A DNA stretch of 64,000 nt from NCBI GenBank assembly GCA_030141605.1, contig JAQGDQ010000121.1, forward strand, positions 1 through 64,000. The letters are read 5' to 3'. Source of the stretch: Tubiluchus corallicola. Taxonomy: Eukaryota; Priapulida; Priapulimorpha; Priapulimorphida; Tubiluchidae. Every line of letters begins with the position of its first letter. Within the stretch, counting starts at the first letter, position 1. The notes below the pieces were generated by a model. The model saw only the letters and a list, made by a program, of their open reading frames with translations. It made no database searches and had not been told where the DNA came from. The position numbers were made by a program, and so were the translations under genes. Shown one piece after another: positions 1 through 9,111 of this stretch.

Positions 1-558
1 GCAAAAACACAAGAATAACATGAAAAAAACTTGGGAAACAATAAACAGTATTATAAAAACTGATCCAAAAACACGACAAACACCAAGTAAGTTAACAATA
101 AATAATGTGGACTATACAGATACATATGATATTGCCAGTAAACTAAATGAGTTTTTTGTAAATATAGGCCCTGACATGGCTGCCAAAATACCTAAACCTA
201 ACGTTAATTTTACTGACTTTTTGAAAAACCCTAACCCAAATTCTTTTTTCATTAATCCTATTACTGAAAATGAAACATGTACACTTTTAAACACACTTAA
301 TTCAAACAAATCACCAGGACCACAAAATATACCAATATCTTTTTTTAAATCTGCAAGTCAAATTATTTCACCAATACTCACATTACTGTTTAATAAATCG
401 GTTAATGCTGGAACTTTTCCAAATATATTAAAAATAGCAAAAGTTATTCCTTTATATAAAACTGGCTCTCCACATGAACCTGGCAATTACAGACCAATAT
501 CTCTCTTATCACCAGTATCAAAAGTTTTTGAGAGGCTAATTTACAAGAGATTATACCA
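1..558 (+). pseudogene. LINE ORF2 fragment: start of reverse transcriptase
   Basis: Continues ORF2 in frame from codons QKHKNN (bases 2-19) through a linker rich in Lys and Asn, then the early reverse-transcriptase blocks: NKSPGPQNIP, then the YRPISLL block, then SKVFERLIYKRLYQ. It is cut after RLYQ at about 558, where the sequence flips into the - strand arm. The catalytic palm (FADD-type motif) is absent from the window. Frame and motifs are seen directly; assignment to the CR1/L2/jockey group is by resemblance. Confidence 0.85.
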
Positions 559-577
559 GTTATTCTTGTGTTTTTGC
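1..577. repeat. 19-bp inverted repeat at LINE inversion
   Basis: Bases 1-19 are the exact reverse complement of 559-577. Both copies encode QKHKNN of ORF2: the left copy is joined to the downstream half, the right copy to the upstream half. The repeat may be longer, because it starts at the window edge. Confidence 0.9.
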
Positions 578-2070
578 AATGCTTCAGTGTAATATTGTTT
601 TTTTGATGATTCTTTGACATGATTTAATTTATTTGAGTAGGATTTGTAGTAGATTTGTTTGTATAAATTATTTGAGAGTTTGTGTGATTTGTAAAGACGT
701 GATCTGATTTTAATACTATTTAAAATTCCTTTAGTGATCCATGGTTTTTGAAATGTAATAGTGTCTTTCCTAGACAGAGTTTGCAAAGGAAAATGATTAT
801 TAAACACATTGAAGAGTATTTCATTAAATTTGCTAAATCCCTCATTAGTTTCCAAGTCATTAAAATTTATTTTGGCTAATTCTAGCTGCAGGTTATTTAA
901 AAAAATTTGTTCAGTTGAATTTTTAAAATTTCTTGTGGTGATTTTGTTGGATTTCATTTTCAGTTTAGTATGCTTTATAATTGCAAATATAGGAAGATGG
1001 TCGGCTACTTGATAAAGCAAAATTCCAGGTGTTACGTGGTTGGTGAGGTCATTTGTATAAATATGATCAATGAGTGTATTAGTGTGATGAGTTATTCTTG
1101 TTGGTTTAGTTATAATTGGCACAAAATTATTAGAGAATAACATGTTTGTATAATTTGTCACTGAAGTTTTGCTGTCACTATGTAGTAAATTAATATTTAT
1201 GTCACCGCATATATAGCAAAATTTGTTAGTTCTGTTAATTAAGGATAATTTGCTTTCTAGTTCTTCATGAAATTCTTCAAGGTTAGTATTTGGGTGCCTG
1301 TAGATGACTCCAAATAAAATGTTTTTGATGTTGGGTGGAGTATCTATTTCAATCCACATATTCTCCAGTTGCATACGGTTTGTGGAGCCATTTTTACAGT
1401 CTGAGTTGTGTATTTTGTATTTAGGCATTTCTGAAAAAATTACAGAGTTTTTGATATACAATCCCACACCACCTGCATTGGTTGTAGAATCGTCACGAAT
1501 AAATTGATACCCAGGTAAGGGTGTGAGAAAAATATGATCTTTTTTTAAACGGGTTTCACTTAATGCTATAATGTCAGGAGGGTTTTGAAAGTGTAAAAGA
1601 ACGTCTAACATACTAGTGTAATTTTTGTTTATACTACTGACATTAAAATGCACAAAAGTGAAATCCTTACTGGTATTTGCTAAGTCATCTTGACTAGATA
1701 GAGTTGACAGTTTATAATAATTACTTTCTTGATAAGGAAGAAAGTTATCAGGATCATTATTATTAGTGGAAAAGTTAGTAAAAGTAGAAAACTCACGCAA
1801 AGAAGGTAGACTGGTCAGAGTTGACATGGATACATCTAGTCTAAAAAATTCTTGTATATCCTCATTCTCTTGTTCCTGGAAGGGGAAAATATCATTTAAG
1901 CATTTAATACAAAAATAAATATCATTATTACTTCCTAGTATATTGAATTGGTTAATTGTCAGAGCAGTGCACCTTAAATGGGTCCACTGATAACAATTAT
2001 CACAGTTAATAGAATTTTCATTATATTTACAGGGTCTAGCACATTTATTGCAAGGGTGCCTAACTGGCAT
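541..2070 (-). CDS. LINE ORF2 N-terminal part: PHD-like finger and APE-type endonuclease
   Basis: The ORF encodes 509 residues. Residues 5-65 form a Cys/His-rich PHD-like finger (CNKCARPC, CDNCYQWTHLRC, CIKC). From about residue 135 comes an apurinic-like endonuclease with its usual motifs: FNVSS, ALSETRL (catalytic Glu), VIYRHPN, CGDININ (Asp/Asn), LIDHIYTN and VADHLPIF (Asp-His). In the family this enzyme nicks target DNA to prime reverse transcription. The last residues (WYNLL and stop) come from the inverted arm, so the true protein ran on into reverse transcriptase. The endonuclease looks catalytically complete, but this copy cannot make a full ORF2 protein from one strand. Confidence 0.85.
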   Translation of the reverse strand: MPVRHPCNKCARPCKYNENSINCDNCYQWTHLRCTALTINQFNILGSNNDIYFCIKCLNDIFPFQEQENEDIQEFFRLDVSMSTLTSLPSLREFSTFTNFSTNNNDPDNFLPYQESNYYKLSTLSSQDDLANTSKDFTFVHFNVSSINKNYTSMLDVLLHFQNPPDIIALSETRLKKDHIFLTPLPGYQFIRDDSTTNAGGVGLYIKNSVIFSEMPKYKIHNSDCKNGSTNRMQLENMWIEIDTPPNIKNILFGVIYRHPNTNLEEFHEELESKLSLINRTNKFCYICGDININLLHSDSKTSVTNYTNMLFSNNFVPIITKPTRITHHTNTLIDHIYTNDLTNHVTPGILLYQVADHLPIFAIIKHTKLKMKSNKITTRNFKNSTEQIFLNNLQLELAKINFNDLETNEGFSKFNEILFNVFNNHFPLQTLSRKDTITFQKPWITKGILNSIKIRSRLYKSHKLSNNLYKQIYYKSYSNKLNHVKESSKKQYYTEALQKHKNNWYNLL

Positions 2071-2095
2071 TGATAATATTTACATTTTTTACACT

Positions 2096-3085
2096 TTAAT
2101 TTGTTTTATTCACTACTTTGCGAAAATCTGTTTCTGTTTCTATGGCAAACACTTCACTTTCATCATTGTATTTTAACAAAATTCTACCATTTTTGGTCCA
2201 CAAATATTTAAAATGTCTTTCTTTTTTGAACTGCTTAACATCGTAAAACAGTTGTTTTCGTTTTTGAGTCAAGCTCTCATTAATGTAGATTCTTTGCCTT
2301 CCATAATGGTAACTCCCTGTAGGTAAATCGCTGGTATATGCGACTTCGCCTCTTTTCTTAAACATCTCGTCCCTCTTGGTTTTCCTAACAAACTTCACTA
2401 TGATTTTTGGTGTTTCTTTCCTTACATTTGCCGGTAATCTGTGCGACACACTGATGTCACTGTCATCTATTTGCACTCCCATCGAGTTTGCTAGATCTTT
2501 CACAATCTCATCCGTGTCTTCTCCCTTTGTCACAGGTATCCCAGTAATCTCCAAGCATTCTCTCCTGCTATATTGTTCTAATCTGTCAATGGTTGCATCT
2601 TTGTCTTTAACCGACTCTTGTAATGTAGCAACAGTTAACTCTAGGGATTTTACTTTAGTTGTAAGTGAGTTTACCTGTGTGACTACGCCTGAAATTTCCT
2701 TTTTCATGTCCTCAAAGCTGTTTGAAATAAACTGTTGCGATTGTTTAATTTCTTCTGTTTCTTCAGAAAATTTTCTGTCTAATGCACTAACCTGCTCTTG
2801 TAAACTTCGAATGGCATTCAAACACTGTAGGCTGACCGACTGATCACCTGCTGCCGTCGTGTTGTTTTGCATTGACTGGGTATTCGTTGGTAAATTTTGC
2901 GTAGTATCAGCTGTTTGTTCCGAAGCCGTTTGCTTTCCCGCCATATTTGAATTATTTGGCGCGTTACTAGTGGAAGCGTTTTGTTCACTCATCTCAGCAA
3001 CAGACTGCGTTCTTTTGGGATTTTTCGATCCTCGTGTCTCCATCATATCATAATCAAATGTAATAAGCTTAGTTAAACGTTTCAA
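2096..3085 (-). CDS. LINE ORF1 protein (coiled coil plus RNA-binding domain)
   Basis: 329 codons; the likely start is one of the paired Met codons at 3046/3043 (MMETRGS), giving about 315 residues. Order of parts: a Ser/Asn/Gln/Thr-rich N-terminal tail, a heptad-rich coiled coil (about residues 90-170, containing LQEQVSALDRKF and LEQYSRRECLE), then a basic RRM-like C-terminal domain with ITGIP, VSHRLP and KNGRILLKY, as in ORF1p of many invertebrate LINEs. In that family it coats element RNA as a trimer. It is intact, with no internal stop, and lies 25 bases ahead of ORF2 on the same strand. Confidence 0.8.
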   Translation of the reverse strand: MKRLTKLITFDYDMMETRGSKNPKRTQSVAEMSEQNASTSNAPNNSNMAGKQTASEQTADTTQNLPTNTQSMQNNTTAAGDQSVSLQCLNAIRSLQEQVSALDRKFSEETEEIKQSQQFISNSFEDMKKEISGVVTQVNSLTTKVKSLELTVATLQESVKDKDATIDRLEQYSRRECLEITGIPVTKGEDTDEIVKDLANSMGVQIDDSDISVSHRLPANVRKETPKIIVKFVRKTKRDEMFKKRGEVAYTSDLPTGSYHYGRQRIYINESLTQKRKQLFYDVKQFKKERHFKYLWTKNGRILLKYNDESEVFAIETETDFRKVVNKTN

Positions 3086-3170
3086 TTTTGCGTAAGCACT
3101 TTAAATTTAATGATTTTTGTCAGAGCTCAATGAAAGTCAAACTGCTGTTTTTGCGCCGCAGCGCACATTA

Positions 3171-3997
3171 TTAAGTATGATTAATTAAAGTATAACACGG
3201 ATGTACATCATGAGTACATTATCATGTTATAAATAGCTAGTTACTATCATATATTATAGAGCCTAGCATAATATTCTATTTCTGTCTTAATAAAAGTTTA
3301 TTTGAAAATTCATAATAAATTCATCTTATTTATACATAATAAGCTACCATGAAAAAAACGTGTGATATCTTACTTGAAATAATAATGAATGATTAAATAA
3401 TGACAACTTTACTGCAAATAAATAGTTTTGCCATGTGATTAATAATGCATACATTATATAGATCAATAAAAACCAATAAAAATTATTTTTTTCAAAACTT
3501 AAAATGTAAAAAAAAAATTGATTTTGTGCTGACTATGACTATGATGCATCAGGATCATAGAAGAAAACATTTGTGTCATTAATGTCATCATTATTCAGTG
3601 ATTTTTAAGTCATGCACTTATTTGCTGTCAATCTGTCCGAAGTACTTGCAAGCTGTAACTTAAAGAATGGCTCAATGCAACAAACTTCAATGAAGTAAGG
3701 GTTTCAAATTACTTTCAAGTAAAGTATTACCAACCAATTAAACGTAATCACTATGGTTTGCTTTACGGCTAATTCACAGACAATCACTTGCTTAGCTATT
3801 AAATAATTATATATAACGGCATATACTACTAAGTAACTACAATTTTAAAGATGGAGTGGTAGTTGACTAAGAAATGTCAATTTTTAAATCTTTTTTTAAA
3901 TGAGGGTTTTTTAAATCTTCTACCTTTAAGTTAAGCCGTTTTTTCGAAATATTTGCCTGTGAGGCTTTACTGCATTTGGCTTATCCTAACTTTTCAG
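3171..3997. other. AT-rich non-coding stretch 5' of the UBXN10-like gene
   Basis: No ORF, RNA gene or clear repeat was seen. It must hold the promoter and any 5' UTR exon of the downstream gene, because a good splice acceptor (cttttcag) ends at 3997; I could not place the transcription start. Confidence 0.4.
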
Positions 3998-4012
3998 AAA
4001 CCGAGTAAAAAG

Positions 4013-6394
4013 ATGACGACACAGCTGCCATCTGGACCAAATCCAGCCATTCGAAGGAGGCTTAGTGTGACTTCTGTTGCATATACACCACAAATAGCAT
4101 ATACTACTCAGGATACTGCTGCAAGACAACTACATAGGCCACAACCACCATTACGGACACCTATGCTTAAATCACATGTAAATGCAACTAATTTAAAGGA
4201 AAACCGGATGATTGTGTAAACACAAGTTCAGAATAAAGAATTCTCTAAAATATTGCAAACTACAATAGCTTATTTTAAATCAGAGCTTAGATTAAATAAT
4301 AACTACCTCGGATACTCAAATTTTGTTAAACTTTCAAAGCTACGCGCAGCTCAAGATTGGCAGCGGCGCCTTTTTTCATGTGCGCGTGGCTGACAAATAG
4401 AAGGCGGTACCGTGCTAACCATGATCGTGAACTGCTGTGTTAGTTTCATGACGTCATATGATGTAAAGCCCATTTTTCGTGACATCATGCATTTAAGCTT
4501 TAGTGTAACATCTATGCAAATGTGCTTGATGCGCAAGGGAAGACACCTGCCATTGCACAAACTGTGGTTAGTTTCTGACTTAAGCAATAGCTGTGTTCGG
4601 TTGCAGTTAATTAACTTTCTAAGTTAATTATTCAAATATAAGGAACAATTGTTAACTTTTATAGGCAAGAAAATGTATATTTTTGACAGTAAATTAAAAT
4701 GTAAATCTAACTAAATAAACATAAATTTAGATTGAGTCTAAACAATCGTTCGGTCTTCCTTTAAAAACTGTATGACAGTTTTGTTGCAAGTGTGCAAGAA
4801 TGTTGCAATGCCCTTTGGCAATTTCAGCCAATGAATGTTTGTATGTTATACATTAGCTCATCGTAGTTTTACGTGATAGAAATTACTTATATCATTTTGT
4901 GTCAGAAGTGCAATCAGATCTGTGATATTTTAATAAGCAGGCCTATGTTTGTGTACATATTATCAACTTACTATAAGTGATTGACAATATCTGCATTGAA
5001 TTAGACAAAATTGCCCCTTTAGTAAATGACAAGTTTGAATGATCGTCAATGAGACTATGAGTAAAATTTATAAACTGATTGATACAAGATCATTGAATTG
5101 AAAGTGAAGAGTATATATATTACATATATGCAGAACTGTATGGTCTTGTGAGATACCTTAACACCATAATGTTTTCCAGATGACTAATAAACATAAAGAA
5201 AAACATACAAAATCGCAACCAGACGACAGAAAACCGCCATCTGGAATTAGGCTCCAAAAGCTGGACAGTTCACGACCTTCAACACCCTCTTTGTGTCATT
5301 ATACACCTTTACCTGATATACCTGCTCCTGGGAGGAGTACGAAAAATTCTACTCCTACTTCAAAAAAAGATAGTGAGGTGAAACTTTTGAAGACTGATGA
5401 AGCAAGTGTGACACCTGAAAACGTTGTAGCCATGTCCGATGTGAGCATTGAAAGACTGACCATAAGTACTAGAGAAGAAGGGAAACAAACTAAGGCAAAA
5501 GCATATGATAGCAATTCTAGTTCTCAGGCAACCATGGAAACAGGAAGTGGAAATGCTTTGAAAAATAATAAATACAGAAAAAATATAAAAACTTTGCATA
5601 AAACAAGTGATGCTTTGCGAATTAAACAAAAGACTATAGAACCCTACATCGTTGCAGATGATGGCAGCTGGAATTTAGATATAGATAACAGTTGTAATTT
5701 ATACAAAAAAGAGCAAATCAAAATAAAAACAGTGGAACCAGGCATTAACCTGAAGGGCGTGGATCACAGCAGTCAGACGAAAAATTTGGTAATAAATGAC
5801 TATGAACACTCATCTGTGGAGAAAACAAGTACATCTAGTCATTTTGTGATTGCAAAATGTGTGTCAAGTGAGACTAAAGACTCTGTGACAGCACAGACAG
5901 AAAGTAACCAGCACTCCAGCAAAGAACTACCATCAAGAAGTCCAATAGACAGTGGTAGGGATGATGTTAGTACATCAGTAGCCACCAATAACAATGTTGC
6001 ACCAACTCAGAAAACAGCTGATCAGTTAATGATGAAAAGAAATGACACAAAACGAACAGAAAGGAGCCAAGTTGCTGTAATTTCAACAGATGAAAAAACA
6101 TTGACTTCCAAGCCAAAGACAGATACAAAACTCCAAAGCAAAAAAATTAGTTTAGCTTTGAAACTGCCAAATGGCAAGCGGGTCTTGAAAGAATTCAAAA
6201 TATCTGAAACTTTACAGGTGGTGGTGAACCAAGCTCGGTCCCTTACACTATTTCCTGATGAGGTTAATGTCGCTGTATCTACGTCATCTGTTCCAAAGAT
6301 TGTCTTTAGTGATTTAAATGTAAAAATATCTGATTCTGGATTACGAGACAGAACACTACTTCATGTGCATGTAAAAAAAAGTGGAAGGCAATAA
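4013..6394 (+). CDS. UBX-domain protein, UBXN10-like
   Basis: Two coding exons are proposed: 4013-4177 (55 codons, entered through an acceptor at 3997) and 5180-6394 (404 codons and stop), both phase 0, giving about 459 residues. The second exon has a good acceptor (gttttccag). The first exon's donor (CAT then GTAAAT) is only fair, so its inclusion is less certain. Most of the protein is Ser/Thr/Lys-rich and looks disordered. The last 85 or so residues form a ubiquitin-like UBX fold: KKISLALKLPNGKRVLKEF, then SVPKIVFSDLN, then RTLLHVHV. UBX proteins recruit the p97/VCP ATPase; vertebrate UBXN10 has been linked to cilia. The SVPK loop resembles the VPR of vertebrate UBXN10 rather than the common FPR. 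Orthology is inferred from the C-terminal pattern and C-terminal position of the domain. Confidence 0.65.
4449..4456. promoter_or_regulatory. Perfect CRE palindrome TGACGTCA
   Basis: An exact CREB/ATF site lies in the proposed intron of the UBXN10-like gene, followed by two related half-sites (TGATG, TGACATCA). It may be chance; no promoter is otherwise evident here. Confidence 0.2.
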
Positions 6395-7340
6395 CAACTA
6401 GACAAATTATGTGGAACGGCCAGATTTTAGAAATGTTAGTATCATAGCTATGTTGATAATTATGTGTGATATTATGGGTTACTCAATTACATTTGAAGAC
6501 ATATTATGCATGTGGTAATTTGCTCTTCTGTATAATGCAAATTCTCAAGTTTCTATTATTCAGTCGTTTATGATATCTAAGAAAGTCTATGATCTGTTGC
6601 AAGGATTGGTTACCTCATGTACTTTATAGACAGTACAGCATTATTTTTGTTTTATGGAAGGTAATGCAAACACACATCAGCTACTTATTGTGCATTATTG
6701 TCACATTTTATTTAATCAACAAATCCTGTCAGCATTACAACCTTCAGTTAAGTTTGGAAAATTATTGAAAAAACTATAACTGTTGTTTTAATTCATATTA
6801 ACTATGTTTAGCTAGGGCACGAGAACTAATTAGTAAAAATATGTCCCAATGTTTTTAGCTTCATAAGGAAGTCTACTGGATACTAATAGCATGTCACGAT
6901 TAAAAGACATGAGCTTTACGTGCTGGTGTATGCTTATTAATTAAAAATGCCTTGCAGTCGTTACTTAAAAAAAATTAAAATTGGTCATTTAAGTAAGGCA
7001 CTTTTATTTTATATAATAATGTAATATAAGTGTATATAAAAGAGAATAACCTCCTATAATTTTATAATAACAACTGACAAGATATATGTGTGCTACCTGA
7101 TTCAGCACTAGGCCTGTGACTGTGCACAATGTTGAGAGTTTAGTCGTGCAATATACAGCAAGTGTACATTCATGAAAAAATACTGACAATTTGCACTTAG
7201 ATGTACGTATAGCAAGATCGTATGGATCAGTGTAACTATTAGTACTATGTAAGAACATTAATTATAACATTATGGAAGACTATAAATCAGTGACAATAAA
7301 ACACTTAATTGCACAGGTATTAGAAAAAACATCAAGTATC
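6395..7340. other. 3' region of the UBXN10-like gene
   Basis: AT-rich and non-coding. It should contain the 3' UTR of the upstream gene. Possible polyadenylation hexamers exist (AATAAA near 7293, ATTAAA near 6941), but I cannot choose between them. Confidence 0.3.
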
Positions 7341-7605
7341 CTGTAGCGTAACTATAAATTTGGACTCCCCTGCAAAATAATCTATTGGGCCCTACCATTC
7401 AAAGGTAAATTTTTGCAGCCTGCGGATGCACTATAATTTTTAAAATCAACAATAAAACAATCACAACTTGCTTTAATTTTTATGATTTCATACTGGCAAG
7501 TATTTAGCAAAAAATTCTTCGTTATGACCAAGGGCCCAGTAATTCACGGCTCCCACCCTCCTCTTTTTCAACTGCGGGGCCTGTGTATGTATAGTTATGC
7601 TACAG
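7341..7605. mobile_element. MITE with CTGTAGCGTAACTATA inverted termini
   Basis: The left end reads CTGTAGCGTAACTATA and the right end is its reverse complement with one mismatch (tatagttatgctacag). The element is about 265 bp with no coding capacity. It lies between the convergent UBXN10-like and PLOD genes. Superfamily assignment was not possible from sequence alone. Confidence 0.55.
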
Positions 7606-8587
7606 CATGTGACATCAACTGTTAACAAATCTATTAGCTGTAAGAATTTCTGGCAAATTGAGTTGCACCTATTGATGAATGTGATTGCGTTAAGTTCAGA
7701 AATTTTAGAAACATAACATTTTACATTCAAAAAGTTTTATAACTATAAAATCTTGGCTAAAACCATAATTTTTCTCGTCACCCACCGCTAGTCTTGCAAC
7801 AATTCAATTACAATCAAACAAAACACCCAATACATGTAAAATAATTATAGCACCAAACAATAGCGTACTTATCTGAGTATTTTTATAAGACATACATATG
7901 CTAAAACATATATATATATACACTTAGAGCCACTCTATCACTAACAAAATTTTGAAAAGGTGTTACTTAAGAGCCACAATAACAAATTTTATTTAGTTAA
8001 AAAAGATATATTACGGACACGCATAACCATCAAAAAAAAGTTGGTAAACCTTTGTATAAAAATCATGTGTTGTTGCATTAAATGGGTTTATAACAATTAA
8101 CAGATTACTTATACAATCAGTGGACCTTCATACGAAATATTTCGTCAAACCAGGCAACACTATGTTGACTAATCAAAACTTATACAAAACAAGTAAATAA
8201 AAAGTAACCTCAATCTTTCTAGGCCATCAATATGCAGTTCCTGAAACATCTGATAGCAATACATAACAAGAGATGACATAAAGTACACCAGTGAACAATT
8301 AAATTGCACAAAGTCAAAAATCAAATGTATTTCTTATTCTACTTCATTTCAAATGTATCCAGATTTTAAATCACGTGTGAAGTGAACACTTTATTGACAT
8401 TCCCTTGAATGCTATAACTGTGCAGAGAATACTACATCCTGTAGCAAGGCAACACTTTTTCAGTACAGACGAAGAATGCAACAAGAGAGTTATTGCCATA
8501 TAATGGCATGGTATTATGCATGTCTACTGTACTTCATTTTTTTCAGTGACTAATATAGCATATAGGACATGTTATTACTAGACCCAC

Positions 8588-8965
8588 AGCTTTAAGCCAC
8601 AGGGCATAAAATAAATAGGTAAGATATTCATAGTCTATTTTCGCAGTTTCTTTTTATACAAATTATGGGTGGTGATGCATAAAATTAAATGAAACAGTGT
8701 ACCAGAACTGCAGCATATTTTATACACGAGCTGACTTGAAAAGCTTATGTTAATGCACAGTTGATTGTTGGTGTACAACAGAAAACATTTATCTTAAATG
8801 AACACATTTATGACTATTCTAAAATTGAACACACACACACGCACACAGAAACAGCTTGTTCCAGAGGGGCTAGAAAAAACAATAGTATACACTGACTTTT
8901 CACAATAATCTTCAATTTCTAAAAAGATTATGGGTAGTGGAGCATAAAATTAAATGTGACATTGT
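8588..8965. repeat. Diverged direct duplication in probable PLOD 3' UTR
   Basis: Two units of about 115 bp, at 8588-8702 and 8848-8965 (offset near 260), share an opening acagctt and a strongly conserved core ttatgggt(g/a)gtg followed by gcataaaattaaatg. They lie on the 3' side of the PLOD stop codon (- strand), so they are probably transcribed in its 3' UTR. An (ac)n run at 8831-8846 sits just before the second unit. Confidence 0.5.
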
Positions 8966-9111
8966 ATGAGAATATTATTACAGACACTCAGGCACTGCAC
9001 CTTAGAAGCAAGAACTTGGTACACAAATCACCTAGCATTAACAAATTGTAGCATGAAAAAGAAACGTGCCATAGAAATTAACACATAACCCAAGATGACC
9101 ACAAATTTTGA

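Larger units (their letters stand above)
1..3170. mobile_element. Rearranged CR1/L2/jockey-group LINE
   Basis: A non-LTR retrotransposon copy. On the - strand it carries ORF1 (3085-2096) and, 25 bases later, the start of ORF2 (2070 down to about 559). The next part of ORF2, the beginning of the reverse transcriptase, lies on the + strand at 1-558. The two arms meet tail-to-tail, so neither strand reads a whole ORF2. ORF1 and the endonuclease part are open from end to end, so the copy is probably young. The 5' end is near 3086-3170, judged only by where coding stops; no poly-A or target duplication is visible because the element runs off the left edge. Confidence 0.85.

Noticed and set aside
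1-3085. Twin-priming 5' inversion as the origin of the LINE structure
   Set aside because: Twin priming yields antisense followed by sense; here both strands read sense followed by antisense.
4351-4627. Overlapping open frames on both strands in the UBXN10-like intron
   Set aside because: No recognisable motif, and each is a shadow of the other.
7488-7730. 80-codon frame on the - strand
   Set aside because: It runs across the MITE end at 7605 and has no protein features.
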